Positions 10,041 to 17,847 of a stretch of DNA of 64,000 bases are shown here, in pieces. Made by a program: the position numbers and the translations under genes. This DNA comes from Pseudothauera rhizosphaerae. Its GTDB lineage: Bacteria; Pseudomonadota; Gammaproteobacteria; Burkholderiales; Rhodocyclaceae. Below the pieces are notes generated by a model that saw nothing but the letters and a program-made list of their open reading frames with translations, was not told the DNA's origin and searched no databases. The stretch spans positions 51,480-115,479 of the forward strand of contig NZ_SSOD01000016.1 of the NCBI RefSeq assembly GCF_004801305.1, given 5' to 3'. Each line of letters starts with the position of its first letter. The first letter of the stretch is position 1.

Positions 10041-12206
10041 ATGAACACCACCACAGCGCGCGACGCCGCGCCGGCATCCGGCCGGCAGCACATCGCGGAG
10101 ATTGCCGCCCTGGTCCTGCGCATCCTCGCCGGCGGCCTGCTGGTCGCCCTGGTCCAGGTCGTCCTCGTGCTGCTGCTCACGTCCCGTGCCTACGCCGTGG
10201 AGATGCAGGCCACGCCCATGAAGGTGTCGGAAGCAGGCCAGGGCACGCTGCTGATGCGCGCCGACGACGGCAGCACCCACGCCCTGCCAACCCTTGCCAC
10301 CGACGTGACGATACGGGTCAACGGTCCGCTCGCCCGCGCCCGCGTGGTGCAGACCTTCCGCAACCCGGGCACCGACTGGCTGGAAGGCATCTACGTGTTC
10401 CCGCTGCCGGACAACGCCGCCGTGGACCGCCTGCGCATGCAGGTGGGCGAACGCGTCGTGGAAGGCGAAATCCACGAGAAGGAACAGGCCCGCGCCCAGT
10501 TCGAGCAAGCCCGCAAGGAAGGCAAGCGCGCCGCGCTGGTGGAGCAGGAACGGCCCAACATCTTCACCACCAGCGTCGCCAACATCGCACCGGGCGCGGA
10601 AATCCGCGTGGAAATCGAATACCAGCAGACCCTGGACTATCAGATCGTGGATGACGCAGGCCGCTACAGCCTGCGCTTTCCCATGGTGGTGGGTCCGCGC
10701 TACATCCCCGGTGCGCCGGACGGCGAGCGCAGCGCCGGCCACGGCACCGTGCCGCCGACGAACCAGGTGCCGGACGCCCACCGCATCACCCCGCCCGTGC
10801 TGCACCCGGACAAGGGCCTCATCAACCCGGTGAGCCTGCGCGTGGAACTGGACGCGGGCGTGCCCCTGGCATCGGTGGACAGCCCCTACCACGCGGTGCG
10901 CATCGACACTCCCCATGCCCACCGCCGCGTCGTCGAACTGGCCGCCGGTACCGCCCCCGCCAACCGGGATTTCGAACTGGTGTGGACGCTGGCCGCCGGC
11001 CAGGCGCCCCAGGTGGCCCTGTTCACCGAATCGGGCAGGAACGTGGATTACGCCCTGCTGATGATGGTGCCGCCGCGCCTGAAGGCCGACGAAAGCCCGC
11101 TGCCCCGGGAGGTGATCTTCATCCTCGACACCTCCGGCTCCATGGACGGCACCTCCATCGTGCAGGCGCGGGAGGCGCTGGCCCTGGCCCTGCGCCGGCT
11201 GAACCCGGCCGACCACTTCAACGTGATCGAATTCAACTCCCAGGCCAACGCCCTCTTCCCCGCCGCCCAGCCGGCCACCCGCAACCACGTGGAACTGGCC
11301 GCCCGCTGGGTGCGCAGCCTGCAGGCCCGCGGCGGCACGGAGATGCGCCAGGCGCTGGCGATGGCGCTGGACGGCGCGGAAGACCCGACGCGGGTGCGCC
11401 AGGTGATCTTCCTCACCGACGGCGCAGTGGGCAACGAGGAGGCCCTGTTCCGCCTCATCGAGCAGCGCCTGGGGGATTCCCGCCTCTTCACCGTCGGCAT
11501 CGGCTCCGCCCCCAACAGCCACTTCATGCGCAAGGCCGCCAGCGCCGGGCGCGGCACCTTCACCTACATCGGCAAGCTGGAAGAGGTGCAGGAACGCATG
11601 TCGGCCCTGTTCGCCAAGCTCGAATCCCCCGTGCTCAAGGGCATCGAGCTGGCGTGGCCGGACGGCAGCGCCGCCGAAGCCTGGCCGCGCCGGGTGCCGG
11701 ACCTGTACGCCGGCGAACCGCTGGTCGTGGCCGCCGCGCTGAAGAAGACCGGCGGCACGCTGCGCGTCACCGGCTGGGGGCGCGACGTGCAATGGCAGGC
11801 GGACGTGCCGCTGGCCGAAGCCTCCCCCGCGGCCGGCATCGGCGTGCTGTGGGCACGTCAGAAGATCGACTCGCTGCTGGACGGCCTGCGCGGCGGCGCA
11901 CAGGAAGCGGAAGTCCGCCCCGCCGTCGTGGAACTCGCGCTGCAGCACCACCTGGTGAGCCGCTACACCAGCCTGGTGGCGGTGGACAAGACACCCGTCC
12001 GTCCGGCCGCCGAAGCCCTCAAAGGCGGCGCCATGCCCACCAACCTGCCGGAAGGCTGGAAGTACGAATCCGTCTTCGGCCAGTTGCCCAAGGGTGCCAC
12101 CGGCGCGCGCATGAACCTGCTCCTCGGCTGCCTCGCCCTCTTCGCCGGCGCCGCGCTGTGGCTGATCCAGCGCCGCAGCCGCGCCGCCTTCACCCTCCCC
12201 GCCTGA
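10041..12206 (+). CDS. Sortase target surface protein with VIT and von Willebrand A domains
   Basis: 721 residues; ATG follows AAAGGGAGAA. N-terminal membrane/signal segment (about residues 24-50), a VIT domain (about 55-200), a VWA domain from about residue 357 with the metal-ion site DTSGSMDG and a later TDGAVGNEE, and at the C-terminus a sorting-type tail: LPKGA at about residue 682, a hydrophobic helix and basic QRRSR. This matches the inter-alpha-trypsin-inhibitor-like target that accompanies class GN sortases. The protein should be processed by the sortase encoded 140 bases downstream and shown at the cell envelope. The tail lacks a canonical LPxTG, which is usual for this system only in part. 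Confidence 0.88.
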   Translation: MNTTTARDAAPASGRQHIAEIAALVLRILAGGLLVALVQVVLVLLLTSRAYAVEMQATPMKVSEAGQGTLLMRADDGSTHALPTLATDVTIRVNGPLARARVVQTFRNPGTDWLEGIYVFPLPDNAAVDRLRMQVGERVVEGEIHEKEQARAQFEQARKEGKRAALVEQERPNIFTTSVANIAPGAEIRVEIEYQQTLDYQIVDDAGRYSLRFPMVVGPRYIPGAPDGERSAGHGTVPPTNQVPDAHRITPPVLHPDKGLINPVSLRVELDAGVPLASVDSPYHAVRIDTPHAHRRVVELAAGTAPANRDFELVWTLAAGQAPQVALFTESGRNVDYALLMMVPPRLKADESPLPREVIFILDTSGSMDGTSIVQAREALALALRRLNPADHFNVIEFNSQANALFPAAQPATRNHVELAARWVRSLQARGGTEMRQALAMALDGAEDPTRVRQVIFLTDGAVGNEEALFRLIEQRLGDSRLFTVGIGSAPNSHFMRKAASAGRGTFTYIGKLEEVQERMSALFAKLESPVLKGIELAWPDGSAAEAWPRRVPDLYAGEPLVVAAALKKTGGTLRVTGWGRDVQWQADVPLAEASPAAGIGVLWARQKIDSLLDGLRGGAQEAEVRPAVVELALQHHLVSRYTSLVAVDKTPVRPAAEALKGGAMPTNLPEGWKYESVFGQLPKGATGARMNLLLGCLALFAGAALWLIQRRSRAAFTLPA

Positions 12207-12242
12207 TTCCGCCTTTACTCACCCGACGATCCAGCGCACGAC

Positions 12243-12311
12243 ACCGTTCGCCCTGAGCCTGTCGAAGGACTTTGGCACCAATCGGGCTTCGACAAGCTCA
12301 GCCCGAACGGT
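12243..12311. repeat. Interrupted palindrome repeat (dispersed-type)
   Basis: Two arms, ACCGTTCGCCCTGAGCCTG...CGAAGG at 12243-12268 and its near-inverse ending GCCCGAACGGT at 12283-12311, separated by 14 bases. This wording (GTTCGGGCTGAGCTTGTCGAAG and inverse) is a familiar intergenic repeat in many proteobacterial genomes. It could fold into a hairpin between the target gene and the sortase gene and may damp read-through into the sortase gene. Confidence 0.75.
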
Positions 12312-12345
12312 ACTTGGTTGCCGGATTGACCCTAGGAGCCCGACC

Positions 12346-13077
12346 ATGAAATCCGCCCGTACCTGCCATCACTGCAACAGCAAGGACTTCCTCGGCGTGG
12401 AATGCGCCTGGCCGGCCCCGGCCTGCCTCGGCCTCTCCGACACCATCACCCCCCGCCAGCGCTGGCGTGCCCGCGTGCTGCGCACCGCCGCCGTGCTGGC
12501 GCTCGCCGCCGGTCTGTGGCAGTTCGGCCAGGCCGGCTACATCCACGCCAAGGCCTGGCTCGCCCAGGTGCTGATCGGCCAGGCCTGGGCCGAGACCCAG
12601 GCCGGCGCCACCCAGGTCAAGCCCTGGCCGTGGGCGGACACCTGGCCGGTGGCCCGCCTGCGCGCACCGGCCCACGGCGTGGACCTCTACGTGCTGGCCG
12701 GGGCCGAAGGGCGCACCCTGGCCTTCGGCCCCGGCCACATGTACGGCACGGCGCTGCCCGGCGAGGACGGCAACGCCGTGCTCGGAGCCCACCGGGACAC
12801 CCATTTCGCCTTCCTGCAATGGCTGGAGGACGGCAGCGAACTGGAAGTGGAGACGCCCTACGGCGACCTGCTGCGCTACTTCGTCGCCCACCGCGAGGTG
12901 GTGGACCAGAACGACCTGCGCCCGCTGGCCCAGCCGCCCGCCGGCCGCGTGCTCACCCTGGTGACCTGCTGGCCCTTCGAGGCCCTGCAGGCCGGCGGCC
13001 CGCTGCGCTACGTGGTGACGGCGGTGGGTGCGGAAGAGAACGAATCCTCACGCCGACGTGGCGCGGTAGCGCTGTAG
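12346..13077 (+). CDS. Class GN sortase
   Basis: 243 residues; TAGGAG precedes the ATG at good spacing. A membrane helix (about residues 43-60) is followed by the sortase beta-barrel. Catalytic residues are all visible: His149 in GAHRDTHF, Cys208 in TLVTCWPF and Arg221 in GPLRYVV. Class GN enzymes are the sortases of Gram-negative bacteria, usually devoted to one target encoded next door, here the VIT/VWA protein. Odd feature: about 40 residues before the membrane helix with a Cys/His cluster (CHHC near residues 7-10, C20, C27), unlike a plain sortase N-terminus, possibly a metal-binding or lipid-less extension. It would be cytoplasmic if topology is the usual N-in. Confidence 0.9.
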   Translation: MKSARTCHHCNSKDFLGVECAWPAPACLGLSDTITPRQRWRARVLRTAAVLALAAGLWQFGQAGYIHAKAWLAQVLIGQAWAETQAGATQVKPWPWADTWPVARLRAPAHGVDLYVLAGAEGRTLAFGPGHMYGTALPGEDGNAVLGAHRDTHFAFLQWLEDGSELEVETPYGDLLRYFVAHREVVDQNDLRPLAQPPAGRVLTLVTCWPFEALQAGGPLRYVVTAVGAEENESSRRRGAVAL

Positions 13078-13083
13078 TGGCGG

Positions 13084-14712
13084 CTACACGCGCTGCGCCA
13101 CGATCCCTTCGTCGCGGAAGCGCAGCAGGCGTTCGCGGTCGGGGATGGTCACGTAGCGCCGGCTGATGGTGATCAGGCCGTTGTCGGTGAGGGTCTGGAA
13201 GGCGCGCGACAGCGTGGGCGGGCTGATGTTGAGATAGGAGGCGATGACCTGCTTCTGCGCCGGCAGCAGCGCTTCGACCACGCCGTGGGCGTTGACGCTG
13301 GCGTGTTCGAGCAGGTGGTCGATGATGCGCTCCATGGCGGTGTGCAGCGTGAGGGCCTCGATCTCGCCGGTGAGCTTGTGCACCCGACGCCCCAGGTGCG
13401 CCAGCAACGCCGTGCCGAAGGACAGGCTGGAGGCCTGCACGCGGCGCAGGGCGTCGGCCGGGATCAGCAGCAGCACCGTGGACGTCAGGCTGTGCGCATG
13501 CACCGCGGCGGGCTGGCGGGTCAGCACCTCGACTTCGGCGAACACCTGCGGCGGGTCGAGGATGTCCAGCACCTTCTCCGCGCCGCGGGTGTTGGACGCG
13601 GACAGGCTCATCTGCCCGCTGATGACGATGTAGGCGCCCTCCGGTTCGTCGCCCTTCTGGAACAGCACCTGCCCCTTCTGCAGGCACACCAGGCGGGCGG
13701 CCTTTTCCAGGAGGGCCATCTCCTCGCGCCCGAGATCCTGGAACAGCGGATGGCGCGACAGCACCGTGCGCCCGGCCAGCGTGCCGTGCTCCTCCGCGAC
13801 GGCCGCCGCGCGCCGGCCGCCGCGCGCGCGTCCGGCCTGGGACGCGAATACCGTCAGGATCACCATGCGCCCCTGCAGCACAAGGTGCGTGATGCGCACC
13901 GGCACCGGCTTCGCCCGGCCATCCTGCACCACGCAGTCGAATTCGCCCTCGTAGGCGCCGTGCATCAGCACTTCGCTCATCACCACGGGCAGGCGCTGCA
14001 CCTGGGCCTCGCCGAAAAGCTGTGCCGCCGAGCGCGCCTGGAGTTCGTCCGCCGGCACGCCGAACAGGGTTTCGGCCGCGGCATTGGCATGCAGCACGGC
14101 GACGGGCAGCAGGGAGGCGTCCAGCGCCATCACCAGCGTGGGCGAAGTGCCCTCGGCGATCATCTCCAGCACGTCGGATTCGCTGGCGTGCAGCGTGGCG
14201 CTGCCGAGGGCGAGCACGTCGGCGAAGCCGCGCGTGAGCCCCGTGGAGCCGATCCCGCCGCCGACCTGGGCTTCGCTGTGGAACTCGCCGTGGCCGGCGG
14301 CACTGGCCTCCCGCAGGCGGCGCGCCAGGCCCTGGTCCTCGCCCTGGATGTGGCGGATCAGCCAGTCGCCCAGAAAGGCCAGCAACTGGCGGCCGTCGGG
14401 CACGGCATTCTCGGACAGGTCGTCGATCATGTCGCCCACGTGGGCGAGGAAGCGTTCGTGGTTGCGGTGGTGGTGCTCGGCGTAGTCCGGCGACACGCCG
14501 CACAGCGCCATCAGCGCCTCTTCGGTGCCGAAGTGGACCTCCGCGTAGTCCTTCAGGTAGCCCACCAGCAGACGCACTTCATCGGCGCTCAGCGTCTTCT
14601 CCGCATCCAGGCGGATCGCCACGGCATTGACCATGTCCACCAGGCCGCGGTGCTGCCGGTCGATCACGTCGACCCCGGTCCGCAGCGCGTCGCTCCATGC
14701 CAGTTGTTCCAT
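13084..14712 (-). CDS. Bacteriohemerythrin-PAS-CRP/FNR fusion transcription regulator
   Basis: 542 residues from the ATG at 14712, preceded by GAGGTGA. Domain order: bacteriohemerythrin (1-135) with the full ligand set H21, H60, E64, H81, H85, H121, D126; a PAS-like region (about 165-285); a cyclic-nucleotide-binding-type effector domain (about 315-430: FQDLGREEMALLEKAARLV, GDEPEGAYIVISGQMSL); and a Crp-type winged helix (about 440-542) with NISPPTLSRAFQTLTDNGLI as recognition helix. It should bind DNA and respond to O2 or NO at the diiron site. An FNR/DNR-type box sits 85 bases upstream, so it may be under FNR/DNR or self control. The last base lies six bases after the sortase gene, tail to tail. 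Confidence 0.88.
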   Translation of the reverse strand: MEQLAWSDALRTGVDVIDRQHRGLVDMVNAVAIRLDAEKTLSADEVRLLVGYLKDYAEVHFGTEEALMALCGVSPDYAEHHHRNHERFLAHVGDMIDDLSENAVPDGRQLLAFLGDWLIRHIQGEDQGLARRLREASAAGHGEFHSEAQVGGGIGSTGLTRGFADVLALGSATLHASESDVLEMIAEGTSPTLVMALDASLLPVAVLHANAAAETLFGVPADELQARSAAQLFGEAQVQRLPVVMSEVLMHGAYEGEFDCVVQDGRAKPVPVRITHLVLQGRMVILTVFASQAGRARGGRRAAAVAEEHGTLAGRTVLSRHPLFQDLGREEMALLEKAARLVCLQKGQVLFQKGDEPEGAYIVISGQMSLSASNTRGAEKVLDILDPPQVFAEVEVLTRQPAAVHAHSLTSTVLLLIPADALRRVQASSLSFGTALLAHLGRRVHKLTGEIEALTLHTAMERIIDHLLEHASVNAHGVVEALLPAQKQVIASYLNISPPTLSRAFQTLTDNGLITISRRYVTIPDRERLLRFRDEGIVAQRV

Positions 14713-14769
14713 ACGGTTCACCTCGGGTGTTGCCGGAACGCGTCTCGCATGTCCGGCGCAATGCGGCGA

Positions 14770-14810
14770 TTCTGGCCAAGCCGGCCGGCAAGGCGATTGA
14801 TGCAGGTCAA
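14770..14810 (-). promoter_or_regulatory. Probable FNR/DNR-activated promoter of the hemerythrin-CRP gene
   Basis: Box TTGATGCAGGTCAA at 14797-14810, the same dyad type as at 3613-3626. On the minus strand a possible -10 element CAGAAT (14775-14770) follows, so a start near 14763 would place the box centre at about -41, the class II activator position. The -10 is weak (inference); the dyad itself is read directly. Confidence 0.6.
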
Positions 14811-14867
14811 GTACGCCGGAGGCCGGGTGCCGGGCGGCCCGAATCGAGTCCCCCGGTGCATTGCCGG

Positions 14868-15254
14868 TCACGCCAGATCGGCACCCTTTTCCTGCAGCAG
14901 GGCGCGCAGTATGGAACGATGGCAGCGTGCCTCGTCCTCACAGTAGCAGCCGACGGAGAAATTCGTGCCGTGGGAAAGCGCGGCGAGCAGTTCCAGGTCG
15001 TGGGCGCTCGCGGGCTGCGCCATCTCGGCGCGATAGCGCTTCGCGAACGCGGCCCACTGGGCCGGCGTCCCGGCGGCCTGCGCCATCTTCATGGTCTCCA
15101 CGCTGGGCGCGAGGTTCGGAAACCAGACGTCGTACCAGTTCCGCGTGCCGAACTCGGACTTGGGCACGCCCCGCGGCGGCCGGCGCACCGTGCCGATGCG
15201 GATGCCTTCGTCCGGCGCCCGGGCGCTGCCCAGGCGAACGACCCGTATGACCAT
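14868..15254 (-). CDS. DUF488 family protein
   Basis: 128 residues from the ATG at 15254 with GGAGGTGA nine bases upstream. The typical DUF488 features are present: an N-terminal IRVVRLGS strand, RNWYDVWFPNLAPS and the C-terminal signature CYCEDEARCHRSILRALL, whose Cys/His/Arg residues are conserved across the family. Length is normal. Function is not established for the family. It is divergent from rlhA; the 132 bases between hold both promoters. It is upstream of the hemerythrin-CRP gene on the same strand, but 155 bases separate them and the latter has its own promoter. Confidence 0.85.
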   Translation of the reverse strand: MVIRVVRLGSARAPDEGIRIGTVRRPPRGVPKSEFGTRNWYDVWFPNLAPSVETMKMAQAAGTPAQWAAFAKRYRAEMAQPASAHDLELLAALSHGTNFSVGCYCEDEARCHRSILRALLQEKGADLA

Positions 15255-15386
15255 CTGGCTCACCTCCAATAGACCGCGATACGAACGCCAAGGATACGCC
15301 GCCCGCAGCGCCACGATGGTACCCGGGCGGGCAAGGAAGGCGGCCGAACCGCTATCATTGCGCCCTGTTCCCAGCCGCCGCGCCCC

Positions 15387-17381
15387 ATGACCACGCCGCA
15401 TCGCCACGCCCCCGACGCCCGCCTCGAACTCCTCGCCCCCGCCCGCACCGCCGACATCGGCATCGAGGCGATCAACCACGGCGCGGACGCGGTGTACATC
15501 GGCGCCCCGGCCTTCGGCGCCCGCACCGGCGCGGGCAATCCACTGGCCGACATCGAACGCCTGGTGCGCCACGCGCACCGCTTCGGCGCACGCATCTTCG
15601 CCACCCTCAACACCATCCTGCGCGACGACGAACTGGAAGAGGCTCGCCGCCTGGCCTGGGCCCTGTACGAGACGGGCGCGGACGCGCTGATCGTGCAGGA
15701 CATGGGCCTGCTGGAACTAGACCTGCCGCCCATCCAGTTGCACGCCAGCACCCAGACCGACATCCGCACGCCCGAGAAGGCGCGCTTCCTGCAGGACGCG
15801 GGCTTCTCCCAGATGGTGCTGGCGCGCGAACTCACGCTGGCGCAGGTCCGCGCCATCCGCGCGGCCACCGACCCGGCCCGCTGCACCCTGGAATTCTTCA
15901 TCCACGGCGCCCTGTGCGTGGCCTACAGCGGGCAGTGCTACATCAGCCACGCCCACACCGGGCGCAGCGCCAACCGGGGCGATTGTTCGCAAGCCTGTCG
16001 CCTGCCCTACAACGTGCTGGACCAGGGCGGGCGCATCGTCGTCCACCAGCAGCACGTGCTGTCCCTGAAGGACAACGACCAGTCCGCCAACCTCGCCGCA
16101 CTGGTGGATGCCGGGGTGCGCAGCTTCAAGATCGAGGGGCGCTACAAGGACATGGGCTACGTGAAGAACATCACCGCCCATTACCGGCAACTGCTGGACG
16201 GCATCCTCGCCGGACGGCCGGAACTGGCCCGCGCTTCCAGCGGGCGCTGCAGCTACACCTTCACCCCTGACCCGCGGCGCAACTACAACCGCGGCGCCAC
16301 CGACTACTTCCTCCACGGCCGCCAGGCCGACATCGGCGCCTTCGACGCCCCCACCTGGGCCGGGCTGCCGGTAGGCCACGTGGTGCGTGTGCTGACCGAC
16401 GGCTTGGAACTGGAAGGCGATGCCGCGCTCGCCAACGGCGACGGCCTCACCTGGTTCGACCTGCAGCGCAACCTGCAGGGCCTGCGCGCCAACCGGGTGG
16501 AACGCCTGGTCCAGCCGGCCGCGGAACCGCAACTCGCGCGCTGGCGTGTGTGGCCGGCCGACGGCATGGCCGGGCGCAAGGACCTGCGCCCCGGCACGGA
16601 AGTGTCCCGCAACACCGACATGGCCTGGGACCGCCTGCTGGAGAAGAAATCCGCCGACCGCCGCATCGCCCTGGCAATGACGCTGCGGGAGACCGCCGAC
16701 GGCCTCGCCCTGGACGTGGAGGACGAAGACGGCCACCGCGCCACCGCCACGCTGGCCCACGCCTTCGAGCCGGCCAGGGATACGGCCCGCGCCGAAACCA
16801 CCCTGCGCGAACAGCTCGGCAAGCTGGGCAACACGATCTTTGCCGTGGAACGCATCGCCATCGCCCTGCCCCGCCCCTGGTTCCTGCCCGCAGGCGCGGT
16901 CAACGCCCTGCGCCGGGACGCCATCGAAAAACTGGAAGCCGCCCGCGCCGCCGCCTGGCAACGCCTGCCGCGGGCAATGGCCGTCGAACCGCCCGCGCCC
17001 TACCCGGACGGCAGCCTCACTTATCTTGCCAACGTCTTCAACCACAAGGCCCGCGACTTCTACGCCCGCCACGGCGTCCAGGTCATCGCCGCGGCTTACG
17101 AGAGCCACGAGGAAACAGGCGAAGCCAGCCTGATGATCACGAAGCACTGCGTGCGCTACAGCCTGAGCCTGTGCCCGAAGCAGACCGCCGGCGTCACCGG
17201 GGTGGCCGGCACCATCCGCGCCGAACCGCTGGTGCTGGTCAACGGCAGCGAACGGCTCACGCTGCGCTTCGACTGCAAGCCTTGCGAAATGCACGTGGTC
17301 GGGCGCATCAAGAAGAGCGTGCTGCGGGAAGCCCAAGCCGCCCCGCTGCAGTTCTACCGCCCCCGCCCGCCGGCCGCCTGA
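15387..17381 (+). CDS. rlhA: 23S rRNA 5-hydroxycytidine synthase, U32 peptidase family
   Basis: 664 residues, close to Escherichia coli RlhA (YdcP), and with near-identical blocks along the length: HGADAVYIGAPAFGAR, IFATLNTILRDDELE, QLHASTQTDIRT, FFIHGALCVAYSGQCYISHA, TGRSANRGDCSQACRLPYN and FKIEGRYKDMGYVKNITAHY. RlhA hydroxylates C2501 of 23S rRNA, using prephenate-dependent chemistry and an Fe-S cluster; the Cys residues of the QCYISH/GDCSQAC blocks and the late CLCPKQ and CKPCEMH blocks are the likely ligands. Start chosen at the first ATG after the promoter region. It is convergent with the chaperone gene, with no gap between the stops. Confidence 0.93.
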   Translation: MTTPHRHAPDARLELLAPARTADIGIEAINHGADAVYIGAPAFGARTGAGNPLADIERLVRHAHRFGARIFATLNTILRDDELEEARRLAWALYETGADALIVQDMGLLELDLPPIQLHASTQTDIRTPEKARFLQDAGFSQMVLARELTLAQVRAIRAATDPARCTLEFFIHGALCVAYSGQCYISHAHTGRSANRGDCSQACRLPYNVLDQGGRIVVHQQHVLSLKDNDQSANLAALVDAGVRSFKIEGRYKDMGYVKNITAHYRQLLDGILAGRPELARASSGRCSYTFTPDPRRNYNRGATDYFLHGRQADIGAFDAPTWAGLPVGHVVRVLTDGLELEGDAALANGDGLTWFDLQRNLQGLRANRVERLVQPAAEPQLARWRVWPADGMAGRKDLRPGTEVSRNTDMAWDRLLEKKSADRRIALAMTLRETADGLALDVEDEDGHRATATLAHAFEPARDTARAETTLREQLGKLGNTIFAVERIAIALPRPWFLPAGAVNALRRDAIEKLEAARAAAWQRLPRAMAVEPPAPYPDGSLTYLANVFNHKARDFYARHGVQVIAAAYESHEETGEASLMITKHCVRYSLSLCPKQTAGVTGVAGTIRAEPLVLVNGSERLTLRFDCKPCEMHVVGRIKKSVLREAQAAPLQFYRPRPPAA

Positions 17382-17834
17382 CTAGACGCGGAGCCCCTGC
17401 ATGGCCGCGGTGCCGGCGGCGGGGGTGGAAGCCCCATGGAGTTCGTCGCAGAAACGCTCGCTGACCTCCGCGAAATTCCCCACCGTGTTCTGGAACGCGA
17501 GGACGTCGGTGCCCTCGATGGGCAGCGCATAGCACAGCATTGCCCGCTCGGAACCCCGGTCCACGGCGAAGCTCGCGCCGCGGGTCTCCAGCCCGAACAT
17601 GTTCCATTCCAGCAGGCGGCGGTAGAAGGCGGCCTGGTCGGCCTCCGGCACCGGGGCGACCGGGCAGTACAGATGCAGCACGTCGGAGTCTTCCGGCAGC
17701 TCGAAGACGATCTCCGCCCTATCCCCGTAGCGCAGGGCGCAGACGCCTTCGGGGTTGAGGGCAAGGCCGTCGATGCCGGCCAGGACGGCCAGTTCGTTGA
17801 GCCAGGCATTCACGGTATCGGTATGGCGCGACAT
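17382..17834 (-). CDS. CesT-type type III secretion chaperone
   Basis: 150 residues, acidic, starting at ATG 17834 after GGGAGAG. The pattern of the CesT/Tir chaperone family is clear: LNELAVLAGIDGLALNPEGVCAL, a strand with EIVFELPEDSDVLHLYCPV, the LLEWNMFG helix that follows, then FAVDRGSERAMLCYALP and FQNTVGNFAEVSERF. These small dimeric proteins hold effectors for type III secretion. It starts 13 bases after the stop of the YopJ-like gene, so the two form an operon and the latter is the obvious client. No type III secretion apparatus gene lies in this window. Confidence 0.82.
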   Translation of the reverse strand: MSRHTDTVNAWLNELAVLAGIDGLALNPEGVCALRYGDRAEIVFELPEDSDVLHLYCPVAPVPEADQAAFYRRLLEWNMFGLETRGASFAVDRGSERAMLCYALPIEGTDVLAFQNTVGNFAEVSERFCDELHGASTPAAGTAAMQGLRV

Positions 17835-17847
17835 GGTCTCTCCCCGG

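Noticed and set aside
7548..11951. Single 1467-residue minus-strand ORF
   Set aside because: Only its last 536 residues are the PdsS kinase; the remainder is antisense to pdsR in another frame and to the VIT/VWA gene.
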